NCBI RefSeq assembly: GCF_913778665.1
Contig: NZ_CAJYVQ010000004.1
Location: 124,001 to 188,000 of the forward strand
Length of the DNA stretch: 64,000 nucleotides
Reading direction: 5' to 3'
Source of the DNA: an uncultured Stenotrophomonas sp.
GTDB lineage: Bacteria; Pseudomonadota; Gammaproteobacteria; Xanthomonadales; Xanthomonadaceae
The position numbers and the translations under genes were made by a program. Under the pieces are notes generated by a model. The model was not told the DNA's origin and did no database searches. It saw nothing but the letters and a program-made list of their open reading frames with translations. Of this stretch, positions 53,161 through 62,227 are shown in pieces; position 1 is the stretch's first letter, and each line of letters starts with the position of its first letter.

Positions 53161-53691
53161 ATGTCGCAACCCTATGTTGGCGAAGTCCGCATGTTTCCCT
53201 ACAACTTCGCCCCGGTGGGCTGGCTGGACTGCGATGGCAGCCTGCAGTCCATCGACGATTACGACGTGTTGTACAACCTGATCGGCACCACCTACGGCGG
53301 CGATGGCGTCAACACGTTCGCACTGCCTGACTTGAGCGGCCGCCTCCCCGTGCAGCAGGGCACCGGCTCCGGACTGAGCACTTACGTGCTTGGACAGAAG
53401 GCTGGTACCGAGACCGTCACCCTGGCCGCTGGACAGCTGCCCGCGCACAGCCATGCGTTCAATGCGGTGGACTCGGCGGCCAGCGCCGCAACGCCCGGCA
53501 ACACCCTGCAGCTGGCTTCGGTCAGTGGTGACACGATCTACACCACCAGCACCACAGGTATCGCAAGCGGCACGTTGGCGCCCGCTGCAGTGGGTTCTGC
53601 AGGTGGCAACCAGCCGCATGACAACACGATGCCGACCCTGACCGTGCGCTACTGCATCTCCGTCTTCGGCATCTATCCCTCGCAGGGCTGA
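53161..53691 (+). CDS. Phage-tail-collar domain protein 2 (MdpB-like)
   Basis: The 176-residue paralog (MSQPYVGEVRMFPYNFAP at the N terminus) keeps the LYNLIGTTYGGDG and TFALPDLSGRLP collar core, LPAHSHAF histidines and RYCISVFGIYPSQG end. It follows copy 1 by 14 bases and must be cotranscribed. The sequence between core and end diverges and contains Ala/Thr/Ser-rich strands, as in fibre shafts. Confidence 0.85.
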   Translation: MSQPYVGEVRMFPYNFAPVGWLDCDGSLQSIDDYDVLYNLIGTTYGGDGVNTFALPDLSGRLPVQQGTGSGLSTYVLGQKAGTETVTLAAGQLPAHSHAFNAVDSAASAATPGNTLQLASVSGDTIYTTSTTGIASGTLAPAAVGSAGGNQPHDNTMPTLTVRYCISVFGIYPSQG

Positions 53692-53721
53692 CGATCATCG
53701 ATCGTCCACAAGGAACCCATC

Positions 53722-54255
53722 ATGAGCGATCCCTTTATTGGCGAGATCCAGATGTTCGGCTTCAACTTCGCGCCGGCGGGCTGGGCAATGTGCCAGGGAC
53801 AGTTGGTGCCGATCCAACAGAACACCGCGCTGTTCTCGCTGCTCGGCACCACCTTTGGTGGAAACGGCGTGGCGAACTTCCAGCTGCCCAACTTCATCGG
53901 CAACGCGCCCGGCGGCCAAGGCAACGGGCCGGGACTGTCACAGCGCGCGATGGGCCAGACCTACGGAAGCCCGAGCGTCACGCTGCTGCCGAACCAGATT
54001 CCGGCTCACGTCCACAGCGCACGCATCTACAACCAGCCGGAGCCGACCCTGCGCACTGGCATCCCTGCCCAGGGAGATGCGCTGATCACACCCGAGTCGG
54101 CAACCCTCCTGGCTGTCAATGCCACGGCCAACAGTCCCTATCCGCCGATCACCGTCGGCACGGCAGGCAACGGAGAAGCGCATGAAAACCGGCAGCCGTA
54201 CCTCACGCTGAACTTCTGCATCTCCCTGCAAGGCATTTATCCATCGCGGCCGTAG
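53722..54255 (+). CDS. Phage-tail-collar domain protein 3 (MdpB-like)
   Basis: The 177-residue third paralog (MSDPFIGEIQMFGFNFAPAGW) has LFSLLGTTFGGNG and NFQLPNFIGNAP, a single histidine in IPAHVHS, and FCISLQGIYPSRP. The gap from copy 2 is 30 bases. Its TAG stop is followed after two bases by the GNAT start codon, so the acetyltransferase is coupled. Confidence 0.85.
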   Translation: MSDPFIGEIQMFGFNFAPAGWAMCQGQLVPIQQNTALFSLLGTTFGGNGVANFQLPNFIGNAPGGQGNGPGLSQRAMGQTYGSPSVTLLPNQIPAHVHSARIYNQPEPTLRTGIPAQGDALITPESATLLAVNATANSPYPPITVGTAGNGEAHENRQPYLTLNFCISLQGIYPSRP

Positions 54256-54257
54256 AC

Positions 54258-54806
54258 GTGCTGGCGGCGTTGGATTTTCCGCCTGCTCACGCGGCATGGT
54301 CGGCGGCGGCCGAAGCGTTGCTGCCGCCAGGCGTGCACTGGCGCGAAGCCCGGCAGGATGACCTGCCGTTCTTCCGCCAGCTGTTTGCCGAAACACGTGC
54401 CGCGGACTTCGCGGCACTGCCGTGGCCGGATGCGCAGCTCCAGGCGTTCATGGACAGCCAGTTCGCGCTGCAGCACATGCACTACACCACGCAGTATGCG
54501 CCCGCGCATTTCCTGCTGATCGAACAGGCCGGGCTGCCCGCAGGGCGCCTTTACCTGCACGACGACGGGCACGAGATGACGATCATCGATATCGTCCTGG
54601 CAAGCGCAGTACGCGGCATGGGAATCGGTTCAGGCCTGTTGCGGGTGCTCCAGGCAACCGCGCGGCGCGATGGTCGGTCCGGCATCGTGCTGCACGTTGA
54701 AAAACGCAATGCAGCCGCACAGCGGCTTTATCAACGCCTGCATTTCACTGTTGAAGGTGACACGGGCAGCCACCTGCGGATGCGCTGGGTGGCGGCGGTC
54801 AGTTGA
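54258..54806 (+). CDS. GNAT-family N-acetyltransferase in the tail-collar operon
   Basis: The 182-residue protein has the GNAT fold: WREARQDDLPFFRQLF, then acetyl-CoA motif IVLASAVRGMGIGSGLL (near 110-125) and EKRNAAAQRLYQRLHF. It starts with GTG two bases after the collar-3 stop. Context suggests it modifies a collar protein or an associated product, but that is inference. Its stop overlaps the convergent DUF6916 stop by eight bases. Confidence 0.82.
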   Translation: MLAALDFPPAHAAWSAAAEALLPPGVHWREARQDDLPFFRQLFAETRAADFAALPWPDAQLQAFMDSQFALQHMHYTTQYAPAHFLLIEQAGLPAGRLYLHDDGHEMTIIDIVLASAVRGMGIGSGLLRVLQATARRDGRSGIVLHVEKRNAAAQRLYQRLHFTVEGDTGSHLRMRWVAAVS

Positions 54807-55092
54807 ACAGCGCCTGGTAGATGAAACCAGTCCGATCACGCGCGATCGGCACCAGGAAAATGCCGAACTCGCCGAGCCCGTGGTGGCGCATGGTGTAGGT
54901 GCGCTGCGGGAACAGCACGGCCGATTCATTGCGGAACAACAACGAGAACGGCGCGCGCATCTGGCCCGCAACCGGACGATCGGGCATCGGTGCCGCTTCC
55001 ACCAGCACAAACGGCACGCCGGTGTCTTCGATCTCGGCGTTGAAGGTTTCGTTGAGATGCGCTGCAAACTGGTCCAGCTGGAAAAAGTGCAT
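54799..55092 (-). CDS. DUF6916-family protein
   Basis: The 97-residue protein (MHFFQLDQFAAHLNETF) contains MRAPFSLLFRNES, FPQRTYTMRHHGLGEFGIFLVPI and ends YQALFN, matching the DUF6916 pattern seen beside tail-collar protein genes. It has no signal peptide. It faces the GNAT gene, so it is separately transcribed. The role is unknown. Confidence 0.75.
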   Translation of the reverse strand: MHFFQLDQFAAHLNETFNAEIEDTGVPFVLVEAAPMPDRPVAGQMRAPFSLLFRNESAVLFPQRTYTMRHHGLGEFGIFLVPIARDRTGFIYQALFN

Positions 55093-55226
55093 GTGTCCCT
55101 CCCCCGGTTGCTGTCGAGCATGCCGAAGCGGACATGCGCTTTCAACGGGTTCGGCGCCGATGCCTGCCGCGTGCGGATGGTGGATACTCGCCCTTCCGCT
55201 CACCAGCGCGCCCAAGGACCGAGTCC

Positions 55227-55688
55227 ATGCGTATCTGCCTGCTGCTTTTCGCACTGTCCGGCCCGCTGCTGGCAACCGCAAGCCCACCCTCGGTACCTGC
55301 CGCCACCCGGTTGCCCGATATCGCCCTGCCCGCGCCACTGGATCGCGTGCTACGCGATTACGAGCAGGCGTGGCGCACGGGTGATGCCAAGGCACTGGCC
55401 GCGCTCTTCGCCGAGGATGGCTTCGTCCTGCAGAGCAACCAGCCGCCGGCGCGCAGCCGCAGCGCGATCGAGGCCGCATATGCCGGCCAGGGCAGCAGCC
55501 CACTGCGGTTGCGTGCGCTGGCCTACGCCGAGGAAGAAAGCACGGGCTACATCATCGGTGCCTACAGCTACGGCAACTCCGTGCGGGATATCGGCAAGTT
55601 CACACTCACTTTGAAACGCGTGGGCGATGGGCCGTGGATGATTTTCTCGGACATGGACAACGGCAACGCCCCACCGCGCGCGCGATGA
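55227..55688 (+). CDS. Secreted SnoaL/DUF4440-like protein
   Basis: The 153-residue protein has a signal peptide (to TAS, about residue 18) and an NTF2-like domain: LRDYEQAWRTGDAKALAALFAEDGFVLQ, ending TLTLKRVGDGPWMIFSDMDN. NTF2-like secreted proteins bind small molecules or act as isomerases; none assigned. ATG 55227 begins the signal peptide. It is followed by a terminator shared with gpsA. Confidence 0.78.
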   Translation: MRICLLLFALSGPLLATASPPSVPAATRLPDIALPAPLDRVLRDYEQAWRTGDAKALAALFAEDGFVLQSNQPPARSRSAIEAAYAGQGSSPLRLRALAYAEEESTGYIIGAYSYGNSVRDIGKFTLTLKRVGDGPWMIFSDMDNGNAPPRAR

Positions 55689-55721
55689 TGGTTTCCTCCG
55701 GCCATGGCCCGGCGCTGCCGG

Positions 55722-55753
55722 AAAAAAAACCCCGGCACGTGGCCGGGGTTTTT
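55722..55753. terminator. Bidirectional intrinsic terminator
   Basis: AAAAAAAA, a 7-bp GC stem CCCCGGC/GCCGGGG and TTTTT. It lies between the convergent NTF2-like gene and gpsA and ends both. Confidence 0.9.
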
Positions 55754-55757
55754 CGAT

Positions 55758-56783
55758 TCACTTGAACAGCGTATCCGGGTATTCCGGTTTCTGTTCGCGT
55801 GCCAGCAGCGCACGCAATCCTTCTTCCGGCGTCTGCTCGCCATGCAGCACGGCACGCACGCGGTCGGAGATCGGCAGGTCGATGCCATGCCGGCGCGCCT
55901 GTCGCATCACTTCATCGGCGGTCTGCACTGACTCGACCACCTGGCCGATTTCGCGCACGGCATCCTGCAGCGTCTGGCCACGGCCCAGGGCCAGGCCCAG
56001 GCGGCGGTTGCGCGACAGGTCGCCGGTGCAGGTCAGCACAAGATCGCCGAGGCCGGCCAGGCCCATCAGCGTTTCCGGCTTGGCACCGATCGCAGCGGCC
56101 AGGCGCAGCATCTCGTTGAGGCCACGGGTGATCAGGCCGGCACGGGCGTTGAGGCCCAGCTGCATGCCATCGGCCACGCCGGTGGCCACGGCCAGCACGT
56201 TCTTCATCGCACCGCCCAGCTCGGCACCGACCATGTCGTCGCCGGTATAGGCACGGAACGCCGGGCCGTGCATGGCCTCGGCCACCGTCTGCGCGAACTC
56301 GGGCACGTCGCCGTGCACGGTGATCGCGGTCGGCAGGCCCTGGGTCACTTCCTTGGCGAACGACGGGCCGGTGACCACGGCCAGCGGCACGTCCTCACCC
56401 AGCACTTGGCGGGCCACTTCATGCAGGAAGCGGCCCGAACCGGGTTCGAAGCCCTTGGTCGCCCAGGCCACGCCGGCACCGGCCGGACGCAGCGGCGCCA
56501 GCGCACGCACGGTCTCACCGAACGCGTGCGACGGCGTCACCACCAGGATCCAGGCCGCGCCCTCCACCGCCGACGCCAGGTCGGTGGTGGCACGCAGGCT
56601 GTCCGGCAGCGGGATGCCCGGCAGGTAACGCGGGTTCTCGTGGCCCTGGTCGATGGCCTCGACCACGGCGGCATCGCGCCCCCACAGCACGGTCGGGTGA
56701 CCGTGCCGTGCGAGCAGGCTGGCCAGCGCGGTTCCCCAGGAACCGGCGCCGAGCACGGCGATCTTGTCAGCGGTAGTGCTCAT
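55758..56783 (-). CDS. gpsA: Glycerol-3-phosphate dehydrogenase [NAD(P)+]
   Basis: The 341-residue enzyme makes sn-glycerol 3-phosphate for phospholipids from dihydroxyacetone phosphate. NAD motif [13 protein letters not shown] (residues 10-21), [16 protein letters not shown], and the catalytic lysine in [14 protein letters not shown] are all present, as is [11 protein letters not shown]. It is last in the rhodanese-secB-gpsA row, the conserved order also seen in E. coli (yibN-grxC-secB-gpsA). Confidence 0.95.
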   Translation of the reverse strand: MSTTADKIAVLGAGSWGTALASLLARHGHPTVLWGRDAAVVEAIDQGHENPRYLPGIPLPDSLRATTDLASAVEGAAWILVVTPSHAFGETVRALAPLRPAGAGVAWATKGFEPGSGRFLHEVARQVLGEDVPLAVVTGPSFAKEVTQGLPTAITVHGDVPEFAQTVAEAMHGPAFRAYTGDDMVGAELGGAMKNVLAVATGVADGMQLGLNARAGLITRGLNEMLRLAAAIGAKPETLMGLAGLGDLVLTCTGDLSRNRRLGLALGRGQTLQDAVREIGQVVESVQTADEVMRQARRHGIDLPISDRVRAVLHGEQTPEEGLRALLAREQKPEYPDTLFK

Positions 56784-56803
56784 CCGTGACGTCGCGGCAG
56801 GGA

Positions 56804-57322
56804 TCAGGCGTTGCCGGCCGGCTCGGAGTCAGCCAGCGACGGTGCGTCGCCCTGCTCCTGGCGCTGGCGCAGGGTTTCTGCGTACAGGCCTTCAAAGTTG
56901 ATCGGCTGCAGGAAGAACGGCGGGAAGCCGCCGGCCTGGATCAGGTCGCTGACCAGCTGGCGCACGTACGGGAACAGGATGTTCGGGCACTGAGTGCCGA
57001 GCAGCACGTCGATCGACTGCGGGTCCAGGCCCACCAGGCCGAACACGCCGGCCTGCTTCACTTCGGCCACGTAGGCGGTGCGCTCGCCGGCCTGGCAGGT
57101 CAGGGTCACGGCCAGCACGACTTCGAAGGCGTTCTCACCCAGGCGCTGCACCTGCTGGTTCAGGTTCAGCTGCAGCTCCGGCTGCACCTGGTCATTGAAG
57201 ATGGTCGGTGCGTTCGGCGACTCGAAGGAGACGTCCTTGACGTAGATCTTCTCGACGGTGAAAGCGGGGCCGGTGGCGGCATCGACCGGCGCAGCGGCGC
57301 CGTTGGTGATCTCTTCGGACAT
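56804..57322 (-). CDS. secB: Protein-export chaperone SecB
   Basis: The 172-residue chaperone keeps preproteins unfolded for Sec[15 protein letters not shown] is the first strand, with [11 protein letters not shown] and [17 protein letters not shown] typical of the tetramer interface. The start at 57322 gives MSEEITNG, the usual acidic N terminus; upstream frame to 57412 lacks conservation. It is 20 bases from gpsA. Confidence 0.95.
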   Translation of the reverse strand: MSEEITNGAAAPVDAATGPAFTVEKIYVKDVSFESPNAPTIFNDQVQPELQLNLNQQVQRLGENAFEVVLAVTLTCQAGERTAYVAEVKQAGVFGLVGLDPQSIDVLLGTQCPNILFPYVRQLVSDLIQAGGFPPFFLQPINFEGLYAETLRQRQEQGDAPSLADSEPAGNA

Positions 57323-57421
57323 TTCCAGTAACTCCAATGAATGCAATGAAAACGAGGGTCGAACTACTGCGATGGGGGCGGTATCAAGGCCATACAAGGC
57401 CAGATCCGCCACCTGCGACGA

Positions 57422-57859
57422 TCAGTTGCGGCCCTTGACCAGCGGCAGCTCGGCCTGCTGCCAGGCGGGAATGCCGCCGTCGAGCACATAGACCTTCTCG
57501 AAGCCGGCCTTCTTCAGCGCCTTGGCGGCGGTTTCCGAGGCGTTGCCGCTGCGGCATACCAGCACCACCGGCGACTGCCTGGCGTTGGCCACCAGCTTGT
57601 TGTCCGGGCCAAACGCGCTGGCCTGGGCATTGCGGCTGCCGGCAATGTGGCCCTTCTCGAAGTCACCGCTGGCCGACAGGTCGACCACGACCGTGCCGCC
57701 CGCGTTCATCAGCTGGGTCAGCTCGGCGGGCTTGATGCCCTTGAAGCCGCGGAACAGGCGGCGGATTTCGGTGACGATGATGGCCACGGTCAGGCCGACC
57801 AGGGCCGCGGACAGCATCGGGTTTCGGCCTGCAAAGGCCAGCAACTCTTCGTAATTCAC
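57422..57859 (-). CDS. Membrane-anchored rhodanese-domain protein (YibN-like)
   Basis: The 145-residue protein has one N-terminal membrane helix (about 16-31) and a rhodanese domain with the active cysteine at 102 in LVCRSGNAS, after HIAGSRNAQ. It probably transfers sulfur or reduces persulfides; the family partner to SecB is conserved but unexplained. A 99-base gap precedes secB. Confidence 0.88.
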   Translation of the reverse strand: MNYEELLAFAGRNPMLSAALVGLTVAIIVTEIRRLFRGFKGIKPAELTQLMNAGGTVVVDLSASGDFEKGHIAGSRNAQASAFGPDNKLVANARQSPVVLVCRSGNASETAAKALKKAGFEKVYVLDGGIPAWQQAELPLVKGRN

Positions 57860-57916
57860 TCAGGTCACGGGTCGATTAAGCGGGCGCCGATTGTCGCACA
57901 AGCCGGACGCGGCCCG

Positions 57917-58345
57917 TCACTGCCCCTTCCACAGGTCCGGCAGGCCGGCGGTCTGCCACCAGCGCTTGGCCTCCGGGTCCCAGCGCCAGCGCTCGACCAC
58001 CACCACAGTGCGTTCGGCCTGGGTGTTCTGGTTGATCACTCCGATTTCGACCCGGCGTTCGACCTGGCCGCCGTCCAGCGAAGCGCTGCTGCGCTCGCGG
58101 TAGGACGACACGCGCAGCTGCGCGTAACGGTTGAGCTCGAACTCGGTGGGCGGCTTTTCCTTACGCTGCTTCGGGTCGAGATAACCGATGGCGTCGTCCA
58201 TGCTGCCCCAGCGGATGGTGGCGCCGTAGGCGATCTGGGTCTCTTCCAGCAGCTTGCGCTGCTTGCGGCTGAGGTCGTCGGCCGAGGCCACGGCGCTGGC
58301 CAGCAGCAGGAGAGAGCAGATCAGGAACTGGATCAGGCGGCGCAT
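57917..58345 (-). CDS. Secreted protein of unknown function
   Basis: The 142-residue protein has a signal peptide ending ASA (about residue 22). The mature part (ETQIAYGATIRWGSMDDAIGYLDPKQ, then YRERSSASLDGGQVERRVEIGVI and VVVVERWRWDPEAKRWWQTAGLP) suggests a compact alpha/beta fold. I do not recognise the family. Confidence 0.7.
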   Translation of the reverse strand: MRRLIQFLICSLLLLASAVASADDLSRKQRKLLEETQIAYGATIRWGSMDDAIGYLDPKQRKEKPPTEFELNRYAQLRVSSYRERSSASLDGGQVERRVEIGVINQNTQAERTVVVVERWRWDPEAKRWWQTAGLPDLWKGQ

Positions 58346-58377
58346 CGGTGGTTTCCCCAGAACGTCAGCGTGCCATC

Positions 58378-58845
58378 CTACCCTTTGGCGAAGGCAACGA
58401 AGCGACCGCTGAATTCGGCAGCCGGCCTGCCATCGGCACCGGGCTGGGTGGCGATGATGCTGATGCGGGCCTTGCGGCGCTGGCGGAACGTATTCAGGAA
58501 GGCATCCCAGCCGCTGGCTTCGGCCGCTTCGGCGTGGGCGTGCAGGTCTTCGTACACCGGGGCCAGGTAGCGCAGGTTGCTGTCGGCCACGTAGACCTCG
58601 GCATCGTGCCCGGCCAAGCGCAGGCGCAGGCTGACCAGCGCCCAGCCGGACAGGGTCAGCACCGAGGCCAGGCTGCCGCCGAAGGCGTTTCCCTTGTCGT
58701 TGACGTTGGCCGCCAGCGGCGCGGTGATGCGCAGCACGCCGTCGGCATAGCCATCGAGGCGGATCTGCATGGCGCGCACCGCGGGCATGCAGTCCAGCAC
58801 GTCCTGCAGGGCGGCCAGCGAGGAAGTCAGGGCATCAACGGACAT
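58378..58845 (-). CDS. Thioesterase-fold protein (YiiD C-terminal type)
   Basis: The 155-residue hotdog-fold protein has NVNDKGNAFGGSLASVLTLSGW, the YiiD_C/thioesterase active-site helix, and VYVADSNLRYLAPV. Related enzymes hydrolyse acyl-thioesters; substrate unknown. ATG 58845 follows a good context; the frame to 58890 would overlap the divergent hemD start. Confidence 0.75.
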   Translation of the reverse strand: MSVDALTSSLAALQDVLDCMPAVRAMQIRLDGYADGVLRITAPLAANVNDKGNAFGGSLASVLTLSGWALVSLRLRLAGHDAEVYVADSNLRYLAPVYEDLHAHAEAAEASGWDAFLNTFRQRRKARISIIATQPGADGRPAAEFSGRFVAFAKG

Positions 58846-58880
58846 CGGAGCAGCGACCACGACAACGAAGGGCCCGCATA

Positions 58881-59690
58881 ATGCAGGCAATGGCCGACCA
58901 TACGATACCCACTGGCGCCGCCGGTTCCGAAGCGGCCTGGACCTTCATTTCGCTGCGCCCGCAGGGCCAGCATGCGGCGTTGCGCCGCGCCGTTGCTGGG
59001 CTGGGCGGGCATCTGCTGGCGCTGTCGCCCTGGCGCCTGCAGCGCCTGCACGGCACGCCGGTGATGCGCCAGCTGCAACGCGCGCTGAACTGCGATCGGG
59101 TGGTGTTCACCAGCCCGGCGGCGGTGGCGGCGGCGGCTTCCCTGCTGCCGCTGGCCGACGCCCAGCGCAGCCCGTGGCTGACGGTGGGCGAAGGCACCGC
59201 GCGTGCGCTGCAAGCACAGGGTGTGGTCGAGGTGCATGCGCCGCAGCGGATGGACAGCGAAGGCCTGCTGGCGCTGCGGGTAATGGCCGGGGTGCAGGGC
59301 CTGCGCATCGGCCTGGTCACCGCGCCCGGCGGACGTGGCCTGATTGCCACGCAACTGCAGGCCGCCGGTGCCACGATTGAACGCGCCGACGTCTACCGGC
59401 GCCGCCTGCTGCGCCTGCCGCCACGCACGCTGGCACGTCTGCCGCATTCAGCGCATCCGTGGCTGCTGGCGGTAAGCAGCGGCGAAGCCCTGCAGCATTT
59501 CTGGCAGCAGCTGCCGGCATCGCTGCAGCAGCGCCTGCAGGCGCAGGCGATCGCGGTGGTGGCCAGCGATCGGCTCGGCGAACAGGCGCGCAGCCTTGGC
59601 CTGCAGCGCGTGGTGCGTGCCGCCGGACCGACCAGCGCACAGTTGGTAGCCGCTGCACACGCCACGCTCACCGTCCCGGCAGCGACCTGA
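58881..59690 (+). CDS. hemD: Uroporphyrinogen-III synthase
   Basis: The 269-residue HemD closes hydroxymethylbilane to uroporphyrinogen III. Two alpha/beta lobes are visible: FISLRPQGQH, VVFTSPAAVAAA, and LVTAPGGRG, ADVYRRRLLRLP, AVSSGEALQHF (with the serine-rich phosphate loop). Sequence is weakly conserved in this family, but its place before hemX-hemY supports it. Start 58881 or 58890. hemC is not adjacent. Confidence 0.88.
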   Translation: MQAMADHTIPTGAAGSEAAWTFISLRPQGQHAALRRAVAGLGGHLLALSPWRLQRLHGTPVMRQLQRALNCDRVVFTSPAAVAAAASLLPLADAQRSPWLTVGEGTARALQAQGVVEVHAPQRMDSEGLLALRVMAGVQGLRIGLVTAPGGRGLIATQLQAAGATIERADVYRRRLLRLPPRTLARLPHSAHPWLLAVSSGEALQHFWQQLPASLQQRLQAQAIAVVASDRLGEQARSLGLQRVVRAAGPTSAQLVAAAHATLTVPAAT

Positions 59691-59793
59691 ACAGGGACGG
59701 GCATCACGCTTGCCGCTGTGGTCGGCAACAGTAATGCTGTGTACAACGCGGCCTGCCGGTACCAACCGGTGACACGGCCGACAAGGAAGCCTG

Positions 59794-60771
59794 ATGAACG
59801 AGACCCCGCCCGTTTCCCTCCCCCGTCGACCTGCGCGTTGGCTGCTGCCGCTGGCCGGCGTGGTGGTGCTTGGCGCGGGCGGCTATGCCGGCTGGTACCT
59901 CTGGCAACAGCAACAGGACGAGCAACACGCGCAGGCGCAGACCACGGCCGTGCAGCTGCAAGGGCTGCAGGCCACGCTGGACGCACTGCGCCGCGACCAG
60001 CGCGCGACCAGCCAGCGCCTGCAGGATGCGGCCACCACCAACCGCGTGCTGCGTGACGAGATGCTGGGCCTTTCGCAGCGCAGTGCGCTGCTGGAAGAGA
60101 ACCTGGCCAAGCTGGCCGACAGTGCCAACCAGGGCCGCCAGGCGGTGCAGCGCGATGAGGCCGAGCTGCTGCTGACCCAGGCCGCACAGCGCCTGAACTA
60201 CGCCGACGATGTGGACGGCGCGCGCCGCCTGTATGCGCAGGCCGCCACCGCGCTGGCCGACCTGCCCGACAGCGAAGGCCTGAACCTGCGCCAGGCGCTG
60301 GTGCAGGAACGCGATGCACTGGATGCGCTCGGCGCGGGCCCGCGCGTGCAGTCGCTGCAGCGCCTGGATGCCTTGGCCAAGGCATTGCAGGGCTTGCCCT
60401 CGCAGGTGACCGGCAGCGCCTCGACCCAGACCGCCAGACCGTGGTGGCAGGCAACGCTGGCACCGTTCGTGGACATCACCCCGAGCCGCCAGAACGGCCC
60501 GCTCACCGCCGCCGAGCGCCGCAATGCCGACGATGCACTGCAGCTGGAACTGACCCTGGCGCGGGCCGCAATCGAACGCGGCGACCGCGCTGGCCGCGAT
60601 ACTGCATTGGCACGCGTGGATCACTGGGCACAGCGGCGATGGCCGGATTCACCAGCCCTGCGCGTGCAACGTGCTGAACTGAAGGCCTTGCGCGAGCTTC
60701 CACTGCAGGCCAGCAATACCGTTCTTGGCAGCACCCTGCAGCAACTGCGCACCCAGACTGACCGGAGGTAA
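59794..60771 (+). CDS. hemX: HemX, membrane protein of the haem operon
   Basis: The 325-residue protein has one membrane helix (residues 17-37), then a long coiled-coil/helical periplasmic part rich in Gln, Ala and Leu (LQGLQATLDALRRDQRATSQ). It matches gammaproteobacterial HemX (annotated in older lists as uroporphyrinogen C-methyltransferase, without its catalytic domain). Found between hemD and hemY as in E. coli. Exact function unknown. Confidence 0.85.
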   Translation: MNETPPVSLPRRPARWLLPLAGVVVLGAGGYAGWYLWQQQQDEQHAQAQTTAVQLQGLQATLDALRRDQRATSQRLQDAATTNRVLRDEMLGLSQRSALLEENLAKLADSANQGRQAVQRDEAELLLTQAAQRLNYADDVDGARRLYAQAATALADLPDSEGLNLRQALVQERDALDALGAGPRVQSLQRLDALAKALQGLPSQVTGSASTQTARPWWQATLAPFVDITPSRQNGPLTAAERRNADDALQLELTLARAAIERGDRAGRDTALARVDHWAQRRWPDSPALRVQRAELKALRELPLQASNTVLGSTLQQLRTQTDRR

Positions 60772-60777
60772 TCCCGC

Positions 60778-62073
60778 ATGAAACCCCTGCAATCCCTGGT
60801 CGTGCTGTTGCTGGCCGTGGCCATCGGCGTGGTCGCCGCGCAATGGCTCGGCGCCGATGACCTCAACCGCTTCGGCGAAGTAACCCTGCGCTACGGCGGC
60901 TACGACTACCACAGCAACCTGCCGAAGGTGGCCCTGCTGACGGTGATTGCGGTGCTGGTGCTGTGGTTGCTGTGGAGCCTGATTGCCGCACCGTTCCGTG
61001 CCTGGGGTCGCTACCGCCGCAAGCAGGGCCGCGTGCGACTGATCGACGGCCTGCAGGCTTATGAGCACGGCCAGTGGCAGCGTGCCGAGAAGCTGCTGGA
61101 CGGTGCCGCCAAGGACCCGGAAGTGAGTGGCGTGGCGCTGGCCAACGCCGTGCGTAGTGCGCAGGCGCGTGCCGATGGCCCCGCCGGTGAAGCGTTGCTG
61201 CAGCGTCTGGGCGAAAGCGATGCCACGCTGCAGGCGCTGCTGCGCGCCGAACAACTGATCGCCCGCGATCTGCCGGTGGATGCGATCAACGTGCTGGACG
61301 CGGCGGCGATCCAGCCGCTGCCGCCGCGTGGCCTGTGGCTGCGCACCGAAGCGCTGGCACAGGCCGGCCGCGCCCACGAGGCCTACGGCCAGCTGGGCGC
61401 ACTGCGCCAGAGCAAGGTGCTGCCGGCCGACGCCAACAGCGAACTGGAAGCACGCCTGGCCGCACAGGCGCTGCTGGAAGCGGCCGACGTCAATGCGCTG
61501 GCCGCGCAGTGGGAAGCTACGTCGAAGGCACTGCGGCCGACCCCGGATGTGGTCGGTGCGTATGCCAGCCGTGCGGTGGCACTGAACTGGGACGAGCCCG
61601 CGCTGCTGGCGCTGGAACAGGCCCTGGACCATCGCTGGGACGACGAACTGGTGGCGCTGTATGGCCGCCTGCCGGCCGAACGCCTGGCCACCCGTCAGAG
61701 CAACCTGGCGCGCTGGCGCAACGTTCACGACAGCTCGGCTGCGCTGCGCCTGGCGCAGGGCCGCGTAGCGCTGGCCCAGCAGCAGTGGGATGTGGCCGAT
61801 GCCTTCCTGCACGAGGCCATTGCCGCCGGTGCCGGTGCGCCGGCATGGGAAGCCCTGGGTGAACTGTTCGCGCAGCGCGGCGAACACGCGCTGGCTGCGC
61901 AATGCCTGGCCAATGCGCTGCGCCTGCAGCGCGGCGAAGACAGCGTGGAGCTGGTGCGCAACATTGAAGAACCTGCACGTGCCACGGTGGAGGAGCAGCC
62001 GACCGTGGCACAGCCACCGGTGTATGACGCCAACGAAGAACGCGACGAGTTCGGCAACCCGCGCTTGCCCTGA
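60778..62073 (+). CDS. hemY: HemY, membrane TPR protein of the haem operon
   Basis: The 431-residue protein has two N-terminal membrane helices (about 4-24 and 42-66) and a TPR-like helical repeat domain (QLGALRQSKVLPADANSELEA, ALAAQCLANALRLQRG). It is the usual HemY partner of HemX, six bases downstream, and not the unrelated protoporphyrinogen oxidase of the same name. Role in haem maturation is inferred. Confidence 0.88.
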   Translation: MKPLQSLVVLLLAVAIGVVAAQWLGADDLNRFGEVTLRYGGYDYHSNLPKVALLTVIAVLVLWLLWSLIAAPFRAWGRYRRKQGRVRLIDGLQAYEHGQWQRAEKLLDGAAKDPEVSGVALANAVRSAQARADGPAGEALLQRLGESDATLQALLRAEQLIARDLPVDAINVLDAAAIQPLPPRGLWLRTEALAQAGRAHEAYGQLGALRQSKVLPADANSELEARLAAQALLEAADVNALAAQWEATSKALRPTPDVVGAYASRAVALNWDEPALLALEQALDHRWDDELVALYGRLPAERLATRQSNLARWRNVHDSSAALRLAQGRVALAQQQWDVADAFLHEAIAAGAGAPAWEALGELFAQRGEHALAAQCLANALRLQRGEDSVELVRNIEEPARATVEEQPTVAQPPVYDANEERDEFGNPRLP

Positions 62074-62168
62074 TGGGCAATGCCGGCCGCTGGCCGGCAT
62101 CCGCCGATGGATTTGGCACCGTGCCAGGCAAGCTGGCACCCACCAGAGCAACAATCCGAACACCAACG

Positions 62169-62195
62169 AAAACGCCGCCCATCGGGCGGCGTTTT
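62169..62195. terminator. Bidirectional intrinsic terminator
   Basis: AAAACGCCGCCC and GGGCGGCGTTTT form a 12-bp stem with an ATC loop, serving hemY and the thiolase. A second stem, ATCCACGC/GCGTGGAT, lies at 62205-62223. Confidence 0.9.
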
Positions 62196-62227
62196 CATTG
62201 CTGGATCCACGCCGTGCGTGGATGCGA

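Noticed and set aside
52613-54255. Prophage or tailocin from the collar proteins
   Set aside because: There is no sheath, baseplate, tube, capsid, lysis or integrase gene in the neighbourhood.
60778-62073. HemY as protoporphyrinogen oxidase
   Set aside because: The sequence has two membrane helices and TPR-like repeats, with no FAD motif, so it is the gammaproteobacterial HemY of the hemX-hemY pair.
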